Translations under genes and position numbers: made by a program
The notes under the pieces: model-generated
What the model saw: only the letters and a program-made list of their open reading frames with translations
Databases searched by the model: none
Told to the model about the DNA's origin: nothing
Part shown: positions 31,098 through 42,303 of the stretch, piece after piece
How the letters are laid out: every line of letters starts with the position of its first letter
Numbering within the stretch: position 1 is the stretch's first letter
DNA from: Phaeoceros laevis
Taxonomy: Eukaryota > Anthocerotophyta > Anthocerotopsida > Notothyladales
NCBI GenBank assembly: GCA_049999765.1
Contig: JBNGIQ010009434.1
Coordinates: forward strand, 25,475-71,514
Direction of reading: 5' to 3'
Length of the DNA: 46,040 bases

Positions 31098-31366
31098 ACG
31101 GAGGCAGCTCTGGAGGGGTCGGAGTCTCGTCCTCTTCATCTTTTTGTTACCCTGAAGAGGTGCTTTGCTTTGCTTGCGGTGGCTGCTTGTTTGAATGCAG
31201 CATTTGGCAAGGCGCAAATGGTAAGGAGGAGCGGATGCTGCTTCTTTGCGGAAGCTACAATTTCATCATCAGCGCAGGTGCCACTCCCGAGTTGTTGCTG
31301 TTGAGGCAACAGGCTAAGCTTGAGCGCGCGGGGAAGCTGTGCGCAGTGCCGAGGCTTCACTCCACG

Positions 31367-31960
31367 ATGAGTTTCAAGACGCTGGATCCGATCAAGGAGT
31401 ACCGGAGCAAGCAGTTCCGCACCTTGCCGATCGTGGATTTGGCAGCGAGCTGCTGCTCGGGGAGCCTGGACAATCTGAGCTGCATTTCCGGTACAGACTA
31501 CCACAGGATTGTACCAGCAGGAGGAGGGGCGGCAGCAGCAGCCGGGGATGCCGGAAGCTTCGGCGCTCGGGCGAAGGCTCCTCCGGCCGTGACACGCCTC
31601 AACAAGGCCGGAGCCAAGTCGGTGATGAAGTGCGTGTTGCGGACTCTATCTCCTGTGAGCATTTGCGGCAGGCTTCCGGGGCGGGACAGCCGAGTGGACG
31701 ACGGGGAGGACTTTTACGAGATGGTGCTGGGACCTAAGGACCAGCCCCGGGAAGTGTGCAGGCTCACCAACGCCAATTTCAACTTTGTGGACACGCATGA
31801 CAGCTGCAGCAGCCTCGATGCCTCGCCACGGGCCGACTCGCCGGGGCACTCCACCACCAAGCATCATGCGGCTCATCAGCAGCCGCTCAACGTTAACAGC
31901 AGCCGCTCCCCCGAGCCTGCTCATCATCATCAGTCCGTCTCAACTACTCTCAAGTTGTGA
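31367..31960 (+). CDS. Unidentified 197-aa protein, GC-rich single-exon ORF
   Basis: I do not recognise the family. From ATG 31367 the protein opens MSFKTLDPIKEYRSKQFRTL, then has LAASCCSGSLDNLSC, an Ala/Gly stretch, KSVMKCVLRTLSPVS, EDFYEMVLGPKDQPREVCRL followed by TNANFNFVDTHDS, and a His/Ser-rich tail ending TTLKL. There is no signal peptide or membrane segment. The frame stays open upstream to an in-frame ATG at 31235 (241 aa), and a GTAAGG donor at 31221 with a GCGCAG acceptor before 31279 could mark a 5' intron. Consistent GC-rich third positions and an upstream G-quadruplex and GC-rich leader support a real, possibly regulatory, gene. It could be lineage-specific. Confidence 0.5.
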   Translation: MSFKTLDPIKEYRSKQFRTLPIVDLAASCCSGSLDNLSCISGTDYHRIVPAGGGAAAAAGDAGSFGARAKAPPAVTRLNKAGAKSVMKCVLRTLSPVSICGRLPGRDSRVDDGEDFYEMVLGPKDQPREVCRLTNANFNFVDTHDSCSSLDASPRADSPGHSTTKHHAAHQQPLNVNSSRSPEPAHHHQSVSTTLKL

Positions 31961-33130
31961 GCAGCCGGCCACAGGACGTACATGTATCGCTTCCTTTGGC
32001 TTCAGCCAGACGAAAGCTGGCGATCGGGACAGTTCTGAGCAAGCTCGAGTGAACTGGAGCCGCAGGAAAGTCACACATGGCGGACACCCCTTGAAGTAGT
32101 GGCGTCCAGGAATGTTTGTAGTTCTCTCGTTCCTAATATTAGTTGTTCTTTAACCTTTGACTGTGAGGATACAGTTTTGTAGATCACGAGCGACTTTGAC
32201 TGGCATGCATCCAGTATAAAGAGGCACCCTTCAGGCCTGCCTGTCGTCTTGTACATACATACAGGCCACGAGGCTCCTGCACTATGGTTGTTGGAATGTC
32301 ACCTCATCTCACCGAAGGCAGAGTTTTCTTCAGTCTCTTAGGCTCTTGCACTGCGGTTGTTGGAATGTTATCTCATCTACCAAAGACAGAGGTTTCTTTA
32401 GTCTCTTAGTTTCTGACTTGACTCTCATGTCCTTGAATTGCAAGTAGACTTACAAAGTTGCAACTCCGTGCTGTTCCTGGAGTCAGGACGACTTGGAATT
32501 GCCTCTCAAGGTTTCTCTAGAAATCTACGTGACAGACTACTCAGTAGGCTCATCCGATTCATTTTTCTGTCCCCTGTGCCATGGCACCGCAACATCCCGA
32601 GAGGGAGTGTCCGGGAGGACTTGCCAGCAAGCTGCTTCCTGATGCATGGTGATAGCAAGCTACAACAGGCCAACAGAAACCAGAGGTTCTGATGAACTCT
32701 AATCAATCTCGCAACAGGCCCAATTTCCTCCCATAAACTTGATTTCCCTTAGCGACAAACTACCAAAACTACAGGCTCTGATGTCACAGTGATGTGCCCT
32801 CAACTATCACCCAACTCGCAACTAGACTTAAACAACAATCTGCAGCTTCCCACTTTTGGCAAGTGTAGTTATGCACAACAATCTGTAAAAACCAATATGC
32901 AATACGTTCTTAGAAGAAGACATCCTGAAAGCTAAACAAAAACTTGGAGGCTTCATGGTTGCTAACTTGCATGCCAAGAATGTTATAACTCTTCCTCCCT
33001 CCCTCCTTTGCGGAAAAAGAAAAAGAAATGTTGAAGCAGCAGTCTTTCTGCAGAGGCTCTACTATACACTATGGCGCACTCCGCACCAGTTTTTCAATCG
33101 CTGATGATGTGCTGTTTTGTCGGAACCCGC
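31961..33130. other. Intergenic region with a 69-bp tandem duplication
   Basis: No gene seen. GGCTC(C/T)TGCACT starts at 32272 and again at 32341 with about 80% identity over 69 bp, each copy ending CAGTCTCTTA or TAGTCTCTTA. The rest is probably 3' flank of the two ORFs, which face each other. Confidence 0.55.
32272..32409. repeat. 69-bp tandem duplication, two copies
   Basis: Copy 1 is 32272-32340 and copy 2 is 32341-32409. The shared core is GGTTGTTGGAATGT followed by TCTCATCT and AGACAGAG-like sequence. Confidence 0.75.
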
Positions 33131-33622
33131 TCAACTGAAAGAGCTGCGCACAGGTTCTGTGTGAACTGGCCTGGAGTCTTCCGGAATTCGGCTGAAGCTG
33201 TTGCGCCTCTGTGCAAGCTTGGACGGGGTGTTCCTTGGAGACTTGTCGGCCAACGGAGTCATGCAGGCTCTTCTTGCACTCTCGCTTAGGAAATCCCCGG
33301 CCCAGTCGGTGGAGATGCGGGCAACATCGTCGTCAGCGCCCCTCCGATCCACGGAGCACCTGCCGACCACATCCGGCTGAGAGTACACCGCGCTCCCGTA
33401 CACCAGGTGGCCGAAATCACCCTTCTCGGACGCTGAAATGCAGCAGCTCACATACCTGTCCCTCAATCTCTGAAGAGCTTTGCAGAGAGCAGCCCCCGGA
33501 TTGTACCGCTTCTTCACAGCTTGCGGACGGACGGCCGCCGCCGGCGCAGCAGCAGCAGCAGCAGCAGCTGCTGCTGCTGCTGCTGGAGCATTCTTTGATC
33601 CTGCTGGATCCAGGTTTCCCAT
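33131..33622 (-). CDS. Unidentified 163-aa protein with poly-alanine tract
   Basis: I do not recognise the family. ATG 33622 gives MGNLDPAGSKNAP, a poly-alanine stretch of more than a dozen residues, then a basic segment (RPQAVKKRYNPGA) and ALCKALQRLRDRYVSCCISA, SEKGDFGHLVYGSAVY, a D/R-rich part and a Ser/Arg-rich end with KSPRNTPSKLAQRRNS, which looks like phosphorylation sites. MGN could be N-myristoylated (Gly2 with Asn3), but that is a guess. A TTG ten codons upstream is unlikely as a start. The ORF is single-exon. The compositional change after the Ala tract and the structured middle segment suggest a real protein. Confidence 0.45.
   Translation of the reverse strand: MGNLDPAGSKNAPAAAAAAAAAAAAAPAAAVRPQAVKKRYNPGAALCKALQRLRDRYVSCCISASEKGDFGHLVYGSAVYSQPDVVGRCSVDRRGADDDVARISTDWAGDFLSESARRACMTPLADKSPRNTPSKLAQRRNSFSRIPEDSRPVHTEPVRSSFS
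33547..33585. repeat. (CAG)7(CTG)6 palindromic trinucleotide repeat
   Basis: Seven CAG units (33547-33567) are followed directly by six CTG units (33568-33585), making a perfect palindrome of 36 bp. On the minus strand it encodes part of the poly-alanine tract. Confidence 0.95.
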
Positions 33623-36599
33623 CGGACTTCTCCTGTTTGGGACAAGATGAACCGTTCCCCCCAATTGCAACCCGCTAACGGCGCATCTTCAAGGCCTACA
33701 CCATCCTGGAGCTGCACAGACAAACGACACATGCAAATTCATCAGCGCTCTGATCACAACAGACAGCTGCTTTAGGGGGAAGGAAGGCATAGCCAGATCT
33801 GGTTGTCACGAGGTCATATCAATTGACGCACCTGCAACTATGCTGACAGCAGAAGTACCGAGACTGCTAGGTTTAGGACCGCCGAAAGAGGGACAGAGAG
33901 AAGCTCTTGCCTGGTCTAGCTAGCAAGCTAGCTAGTCCTTGGAGATACCGGCAGCAGGGATGTTGCTCCGCAGCACAAGAGGATCCTGTATCCCAGCAGG
34001 TGGGAAAAGGAGGAGGCTTATCTGGGCACAGCGTGGCGCCACATGAAGCTCCATCGCCCTTGGGGTTGTACTTTCCAGCTCCCCCAGGGGAGAAGAAGAA
34101 TCACGCAAGCAGGAATGTGCAGGCATATCTTCGTCCGGCCATTCTGTCGTATGCCCCGCCGGGCAAATCCAAGGTTGTCTTCCGGTTAGCCAAATTCCGG
34201 GCACTATGAGAGTAGAGATTGAGATATCATGCAAGCTCTGTTTTCGAGGTGCGCCACACTGTTCCCGTGCCATCGAGGCAGCCTCGATGAGAGCTTCCAG
34301 CATTGCCAGGCAATCGGAGGTCAAACTCGCACATCGTCGGGTTGGAACTAACTTATTAGCACTGGAATAGTGGGGCCTTCTTTTCTCGGGAATCTCCCTG
34401 CAACCAGCCCCGCGTAACCAGCAAACTTTCTACACGCTACAGTAGTCTATTAGCTGTTTGGGCCCATTGTTGGTTTTTTATTATTATTTTTGGGCATCTG
34501 GTGAGTCTGGTTGTGACTAGCTCGCTTTAGACGCTCGTGGCGGTGCCTGTGACTGTTGGATGAACTGAAGGTGAGTGGCGGATGACCGGGTAGTCGCTTT
34601 TCCACATTTCTCGCTTGTCGCTGGTGGTGGAAATCTTCCATGGCGAAAGCTGAATTCTTGGCTCGTCGACGGCCGTACTCTTCTGCCGAAGGGACTGCAC
34701 CGGTGGACGCCTGCGGGCCTGCCCAACACGAGCTTCTTGCCTTGACTGGATTAGCAGGGCACTTTGTTAGGTTGCCAGGGGATGCAAACTCCTGCACCTG
34801 TGCTCCGACCTTCTAACCAAGCCCTTCTTCGTGCCTTGAGCGGGCGAGTTCCGTATGTGAGTAGAATTATGACGCAAACAAGCTTAAGAATCAGGTATCC
34901 TAGGGCCCTGGAACGCAACTAGTGAGCCCCATGGATTGCTCTCCAGGTGCAGCCCTATCTGGGTAACCAGTTCCTGGAAATGGTTTATCACCAGATGAAT
35001 GTGGCGTGGAGGAATGACTGCTAGACATCGGAAAATGTCCTTGTTAAGTGCAATGCTCAGCTAGCAACGGCTGGAGCCCATACTTTTTGGCGGAATATCA
35101 GATGCAAGCAGCAGGGGCAAGTCAGAGTTTACTGTTAGGGTCTGGCTTAGTAGGGATGGGAAGAGAGTCTCTCCCAGAATTTCGACCGAAAGGCAGAGCA
35201 AAACGGGGAGTGTGTGCAAATTTCCGTGAGCTCTCCAAGCAATCTTTGTCCAATTTCCTCCTGTTTGAATCCACGCAGCAGGAACTTTTAGCATCCTTCC
35301 ACGTGCAGGCAGCGGCACAGATGTTTGCTATCAGCTGCACAGCAATGGTGGACCGACATGACAGGACTCGGGCTCGTGCATACATTTTCAGCAGGAGATG
35401 AACAACACCCCAAGAGCTAAGATTTGGCAGTCCAGCTTCAGGTGCTGCCATGTTTTTACATTGGTGTGCACCTAGATTCATGTCGGTTCGGTTTGTTACA
35501 AACATTTTTTTCTCGTAATGTTCCTTGCAACGCACCCAGATAGCAACTCTGTTGACATGTACCCTTCACCCAACCGTTCTATGCTCCTGTTCAGAAGGCA
35601 AGTTGAATGCAACGTCAGAAACTAGAATGTCCAAGGGCGACCCACGTGAAGCGAACCGAGTGCAGTTCGTAGTAGACTACATACTGGTATAGTATAACGC
35701 TCATCAAAAGGTTTCAACCGCCTATGGCCAGTCGAACGGCGGTCGGAGCCATGGCGTCGGGCCTTGCTCCTTGCTCGCGTGTGCATGCTGCCGACACCGC
35801 TCCACCGCTACTATTGCTGCTCTACTAGTACACTCCCCCCTTGCTCCTCTGCGCGGCAGCCGCCCCAGGACCTCAGGAGCTTCTTGAAGCCGCGGATCGG
35901 AACATGACCTTATTATGAGCGCCTTCCTCGTAAGTTCTCTTATCGCGTGCCGCACTTATCCTTGACGACTTCCTGTCCAAGCAGTCGGCACGTGAGCTCC
36001 AGGATCGGCCCTTTCTGAAGATCCGCTCATTCTTGCAATTGCTGGCCTTGCGCATCGCGTGAATTTGGCGACGGGAGATCCAGTGATCGTCCGAATTGAG
36101 TCACAGCAATCAGCTTCGACATCCCCCTGGATCTCTTTATCCCTTGCCAGTTCTCGATGCTACGGAGTGGAAGCTACAGGTCAGCGTGTCACTGACTATG
36201 TAAAGGTCGTCAATTCTCTATTTGCCTAACGAAGAGTCCGCCGGGATTTTTCTACAACCACGGAGCATTTGTTGGCAACAAGGAGATCGGAGCGACAACT
36301 TCTTGGGAGGACCCCCAAGCATTCAGGCCCGCCCCACATGCGGGTAGTTGCGGGGGGCAACAGAGGGCTAGGGTCTTGTAGATCCTCGGCTTCCCGAATT
36401 GAGAGTGGGGCTCGGTGATCCAAAAGGGGCTCGTATTACAGATCTGTAGATTCCATACAACGGGATCAGGCTAAGGAAGTTGGCCGAGCTCCACCGCGTA
36501 CTATGGTGGTTGCTCTTTGAAGGAGCGCCGCTGCCAAGGGTCTTGAGCTGAAACAAGCTAATGATAAGATCCATCCTGTAGTGGCCTAGACGCAGCAAA
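33623..36599. other. About 3 kb without a recognisable gene
   Basis: Several ORFs of 60-137 codons occur on both strands, none with a family signature. A 20-bp near-palindrome (9-bp arms of CTAGCTAGC, AA spacer) lies at 33916-33935. The right end should contain the LMBRD2 promoter. Confidence 0.5.
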
Positions 36600-39500
36600 A
36601 TGTGGTTCTTTTATGCCTTGGCGCTCCCTGTAGCGCTGGCTATGGTGGTTTTCACTTTGCAATATTTTGCTGCACCGACGGTTTCTCTACACGTAAAGCT
36701 GATTGTCGGTTACGCATGGTTCTGCACCATTGCTATTATCGTCCTTGTGCCTGCTGACATTTGGAAGGTGACCTTGGCCTCTCTCTCTGAAATTCTTGTG
36801 GAAGATTCCTACGATAGTCAATTGAAGTTATTTAGACTGGTACAATTGCACCACAAATGTGATGTTAACCATTAGAGTGATCGTTGCTTTCTTGCTTCAG
36901 ACACTCTCAAAGGGTGACGCAAGCAGAATTGATTTCTTGTGGGGATGGTCCTACTGGAGCACGTTCATCCTGACGTGGTATGCTCAGTTTGATGCATATC
37001 CTGATAATTTTTCGAGAGAGACCATTGAAAGCACTGTCCCAGTTGGCTAACACAGCGTTGCACACGCCAGGATTATTGTTCCGCTTCTGCAAGGTTTTGA
37101 AGATGCAGGAGACTTCACTCTTGGACAGAGGATTAAGACTAGCATCAAGGGGAACTTCATTTTTTACTCCAGTGTGGGAGTCGTCGGATTTGTTGGGGTT
37201 GTTGTGCTGATAATCATGGGCCGACTTAAGTGGTAAGGTGATTTTTTTTTGACTTGCAGGGTCTTTCTTCCTGGTGTTGAACTTCAATACTCAGGCGGAG
37301 TTGATCTGATTTGAACTGGAGACGATTTGGCCACTGCAGGGATGGGGTGATGGGCCTTGCAATGGCATGCTCAAACACGTTTGGACTGGTTACCGGTGCA
37401 TTTTTGCTTGGCTTTGGTTTAGTTGGTGTTCCTCGCAGTCTATGGCGTAATGCAGACATGCAGTTTCGGCAAAAGTGGTTATCGCACAAAGTTGTAAGAG
37501 TTGCAGAAAAGCTTGACATTGCTCATACTGAGCTATCGACAGCTATCGTGGTGGGTTTCATTTCCAACAGACAACTCCTCGTTGTGTCTTTAAGGATGCC
37601 ATGTGTTTAGAGCGCTGTGTGCTGCACAAACTTGCAAATCAAACTTGCCCTTGCAGATATTAATAGCTGTCATGGTGCACAGATTGCACAGGCAACATCA
37701 AATCAGATGTCAAGGAGAGATCCAATGAGAGTGTATATGGATGTTATCGATCATCAGTTGCAAGAAATGGTGTGTTCTGGGCATTATTCCTTTAAGCCTG
37801 ATAGATGCACTGCTTTCTTTGGAGCACTTTGGTTACCAGTAGTCACACTTTAAATCTTTCTGATCAATTTGGTCGTTCTTTGGCATTTGCCAATACCATC
37901 GGTCTTGTCGAATATGGTCTGAGGCATTTGCATGCTACAGGTCAGAGAAGACCCCAATTTTAAACCTTCAGGAGGTCGAATGGGTGAGAGTGACATGGAC
38001 TATGATACTGATGAGACAAGTATGGCAGAGCTAAGAAGGAGGTTGAAGAAATGCAGGGAAAATTATACACGTTATAAGAGGTTAGCAGAGATACATCTAG
38101 ACTACTTCGGTGCGGTTCTCTTTGTGGCCGTGTGTTCAGGGGTTCTCTAGTGATTGACATTGGCGAATCTGGAGCAGTGAGTACGTTTCCTTTGTACGGG
38201 AGGCCCTTGAGCTGGAAGACACTGTCAAAAATTCAGAACGAGTCAACCATCCAGACATGTTAGTGGTTCAAAATTCTGTTATATGTGTAGTGATATATCA
38301 CAGTTTTGGTCGCGTATTGTTATTCCTGATGAGCAGAAGCAGGACTCCTAGTGGCAGTAGTTGCATTCAGCCCTGCTTTTACTCAGCAGAGTTGCTTAGC
38401 AGAGTAGCGCAAGGGCTGCGAACTGGCTGAAAAGATAGTAACCACCTCCTGGACTTCTACTAAATCTAATAAAAAGGGACCCATGCTGCAGGCGATTCAT
38501 TTCATCATTGCGGCCAGCCAGGAGTGGGCCTTTTGCTCCTATGCTGGACACATTAGGTGAGCCATCAGTTTCGACCTGCTTCCTTACCTTCCGCTGTAGT
38601 TAGTCTGAAAATGCTGCTTCAGAAACAAGAAGGTACATGTATGTGTTGCACGAGTAGAGCGTTAAGTTACTGAAAAACATGTTCGCACACTATGCAGAGT
38701 GGATTTGGAGGTGCCGGGTAAGGCAACAAGCTGTAAAAATTCTAGCAGTGTCGTTGGCTATTATGTCTGTGGCCATCGTTGCTGCAGAAGCGACTCTTCT
38801 CTTGAAGCATGACCTTTCACTTTTTTCACGTCTCATCAATGCGTTGGGAGATGAAGAGATGTCTGTCCAGGTTAATTTCAGGACGACCGCTTTTGCCCCC
38901 AGCGTAGCTATTCACTAAACACGCGAGGTGGCAAAAGATGGTTTTGACTAGTAGATCTCTGTATTGAAGTCTTGACGTCCTTGTAGTGGATCCTGAAACT
39001 GGGGTGGATTTGTTTGCAGATTGTTGCCTTCTTTCCTCTCCTTTACATGTGCATCTGCACTTACTACTCCCTTGTCAGGCTTGGAATGTATACTTTGTAC
39101 TACCTTTCTCGAAGTCACACCAACTCTGTAAGCCTGCTAATGATTTGCTCGTAAGTCCCATATCCAAATTCCACATTATGCGCTATTGCAACATCATAGA
39201 GTTCATGGGTAGTATTTGCGTAGCCCTTGGTCACTGCTCTTGATTGTGCTAATTTGCTGAATGGATTGTAACATGTGCTTGTGCAGAATGGTTGCTCGAT
39301 ATGCAGCACCGTTGGCATACAATTACCTCAGTTTGATCCACCTTCCCACACAGACTACTTTTGAAAATGTATATTATTCAGCCTACTGACAGCTCTCTAG
39401 TGTTTCCATAAATACTTTATACCTTTTACTATCTCGTTCTAGTTTTGGTTGCTTAGATAAGGTGCAGTACGATAGAACTCTTTCCGGTTTGTCTGACTGG

Positions 39501-40596
39501 TTGTCTCGACTTGCAGAAAATGGGAAAGATGCAAGTCCTTCCGTTTTTGGGGCATGATCTTTTTCAAAAGGGATATCCCCTGTTTATGGTAATATACACT
39601 GGATTGCTAGCTAGCAACATTTTCCCGAAATTGGTTGAGTATGTTGGAGGCTGGAAGAGATTCAGAGTTGAACATGAACACGACCAAGAAACCGCAGTTG
39701 AAGGATTTGACCCGTCAGGTGTTATGATCGTTAAGAAAGGTACTGCTAACTCAGACTTCGTTCTTGCTTCCGAAAGATGGTCAGGGTCGTCCCTTCATTG
39801 GTATGGAAATGGCTTCGTACAGCTGCAGTGCCTTATGTTGTGATGCATGTCTGAGCAGAGCGGACGGGCCTGGAACAAGGTGGCCATATAGGTGACAATG
39901 TTGTACCATTGGCACGACACTTCGGCAACGTTGACCAAGATGTTGAGAGCCAGGGACATCCTGAAGAAGTAAGAAAGCCAACTTTACCTTCTGTGGTGGT
40001 GGTTGGAATTTCTTTTAGAGTAAGGTGTAGAGCACGAGTTGGCTTCTTTTGATGTAACAGCATGTGATGTGTTTGTGAGTTAACAGAGCATGATGTGTTT
40101 GTGTTTGCAGAAACTTCTCAAAGACAAGAGCACTAGTGTTGCATCGAAGGTAGAAAATGAAGATAGGAGTAGACTAGTTTCCTCCACAAGAGACCAGAAG
40201 TCTTCATCAACCAGAGATGAGATTGCTGCTAAGTATGCAGCTATGCGAGAAAATTTCCATAAGGCTGACGGAGCAGGGGGGTTGGCATCCAGTGCTAACA
40301 GGCCTCCATCAACAGCTGACAATGGTCGTTCGAGAACAGGAAATGCTGGAGGTACCACAAACCCCTTTGGGCAAGTAAACGGAAGGAGTCCAGGGTTGAA
40401 AAATACATGGGGCAATCCAAGTTCAGGAGTTCTGGACATGCAGACGAGCATAGTGGGCAAGCGATTTGCCCCATTGCGGAATATTGAGGAGAGAGAACCG
40501 AACAAGCCACCATCCTCAGCAGACACCTTAGATAACATATTTCAGGGCTTAAAGAGAAAACCGGATCAGGGTGACGACATGGACTTACTACGGTGA
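36600..40596 (+). CDS. LMBRD2: LMBR1 domain-containing membrane protein, LMBRD2 type
   Basis: A multispan membrane protein of the LMBR1-like family; the plant members are mostly uncharacterised. Fourteen exons: 36600-36767, 36901-36977, 37071-37232, 37340-37550, 37683-37769, 37941-38080, 38178-38258, 38492-38556, 38698-38870, 39020-39150, 39287-39368, 39517-39739, 39859-39968, 40111-40596. They give 731 aa, about the length of the Arabidopsis protein. Membrane segments are visible near 2-23, 34-54, 75-96, 117-140, 142-168, 341-362, 389-412 and 479-497, with a charged loop between the first five and last three. Family blocks: VGYAWFC, LVPADIW, WGWSYWSTFILTW, QGFEDAGDFT, MACSNTFGLVTGAFLLGFGL, DMDYDTDE, AAEATLLL, YAAPLAYNYLSLIHL, GFDPSGVMI. 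The cytosolic-type tail ends with DNIFQGLKRKP. All junctions are GT-AG. Confidence 0.95.
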
Positions 40597-41939
40597 AGTG
40601 ATTTAATGCCTATTTTTTAAAGTGGTAGCTGAATAATATTGCAGCAAGAGGAGGAAGATTAGCTTGATGATACAGCGTTGCAACTTTGCCCACTTGGGCA
40701 AGGCCTCTTCAATATTTTCTGGAGCAGAGGTCACTAGTGTGGATAAAGTTCCTGGACCGCTCCTTGGTAGCAGTGGTTCCTTCCCCATGTCTCCTAGAAG
40801 TTGAGACAGTTAGGTTTGTGTGGACGGTCCCCGAGGCAAGTTAGCGCTGTAGCAACAAGCACTCCTGCCGTGCTTGTGTCCACCATGGATTAAAACAAAG
40901 TGTGGCTCTCTTAAATGGATTGAGGTGAAAACCACATGTAACCGATGTGGATGACAAGCCTTTGTGTGTGCGCCCTCTTTGGGTGACTTATTGCCGTCTA
41001 CAGTATTGACTGAGAAGACTAGAGAGCTGTATTGAATGAAGAAAGATCGTCCCAGCAGTTTTACTTCTGAATGGACTGGTGCTGTTCTCCAGTGAGCAGA
41101 CCACTTTTGCTGGCATGTGTTAAAAGTGCTCTTGTCACCGGTGTCCCGCAAATGGGCTGTACAGCCCTCCGCCGTCAAGCTGTATTTAGCCTTCCGCCAT
41201 CAAGCTGTATTTTTGTATGTGGCATCAATATGTTCCTGGCTCCATCTTTGCAACTGGAGCATGGGGGGAACATCAGAAGCGCTGCCAACTTGACAATTTC
41301 TGCCGACATTCGACAGTATTGGGTGCCAGCAAGCACCAGGTACTATTGACATCCTATCTTTGTGCTTCAGTTTTCAGTGGTGTTAAATAATCATGAGCGA
41401 GACATCTAATTCATTGCCAGTACAGCGCACAGCCAGGAAATTGAGAAAGATTGTTTTTGTTGCCATCCAGAGTGATATCTCCTGAGCACATGAATGTAAG
41501 CAAGAAGTCTAAGAACGTATCGACCACTTTAGGGTATAACCAAAGTTCAATACCAGCCCAAAGTTGATTTTTATTTGGAGAAAAGAAATCCTTAGGCTTA
41601 GAGTCTCTATTAGACTCTCTAGGTGTGTACCTGTTTGTTTACTCTAGAATTCAACATTGTCTAAGGCCTATATTCTAGTGGGGTTGAAGAAAATGAGATA
41701 ACAATAGTAATGCCACATTGTCTTGCTCTCAACTATGTTATTGCCTCTATGTATGTTATAATATTACTCTGAAAGAGATTTCCAACATCCACTGACTCTA
41801 AAAAAAGTCCGTATTCAAAATATCAAAAAAGGTTCACATTCGGAATTTTTTACAACATGTACTAGACCCGCACAAGACTCACGCACGGGATGACCGACGT
41901 CATACTACTCAGAAGAATATAAGCCCCAAAATGGATGCC
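40597..41939. other. LMBRD2 3' flank, no gene seen
   Basis: Probably the 3' UTR followed by intergenic DNA. Two copies of CTTCCGCC.TCAAGCTGTATTT near 41190-41215 form a short direct repeat. No coding signal. Confidence 0.5.
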
Positions 41940-41944
41940 CACTT

Positions 41945-42080
41945 AGAGGGCAAGGGGACCCTTTATGGGACCGTGTAAACCTCGTTCAAGGAGACCCTCT
42001 ATGGAACCATGTAAACCTCCTTAAGGGAGACCCTCATAGAGACCATGTGAACCTCCTTCAACCTTGAACCATGTGAACCT
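41945..42080. repeat. ~38-bp minisatellite leading into the TTC tract
   Basis: Four imperfect copies of a unit with GAGACCCTC.AT.GA.ACCATGT(A/G)AACCTCCTT end at the start of the TTC run. Confidence 0.75.
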
Positions 42081-42203
42081 CCTTCTTCTTCTTCTTCTTC
42101 TTCTTCTTCTTCTTCTTCTTCTTCTTCTTCTTCTTCTTCTTCTTCTTCTTCTTCTTCTTCTTCTTCTTCTTCTTCTTCTTCTTCTTCTTCTTCTTCTTCT
42201 TCT
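42081..42203. repeat. (TTC)n microsatellite abutting a gap
   Basis: About 41 uninterrupted TTC (CTT) units run into the N block. The leucine, glutamate and lysine homopolymer ORFs across it are artefacts. Confidence 0.97.
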
Positions 42204-42303
42204 NNNNNNNNNNNNNNNNNNNNNNNNNNNNNNNNNNNNNNNNNNNNNNNNNNNNNNNNNNNNNNNNNNNNNNNNNNNNNNNNNNNNNNNNNNNNNNNNN
42301 NNN
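42204..42303. other. Assembly gap (100 N)
   Basis: A run of exactly 100 N beginning within the TTC microsatellite, so the true length of the repeat is unknown. Confidence 0.98.

Noticed and set aside
33916-33935. CTAGCTAGC/AA/GCTAGCTAG near-palindrome
   Set aside because: Short, simple-sequence palindrome with no context suggesting function; noted only as sequence structure.
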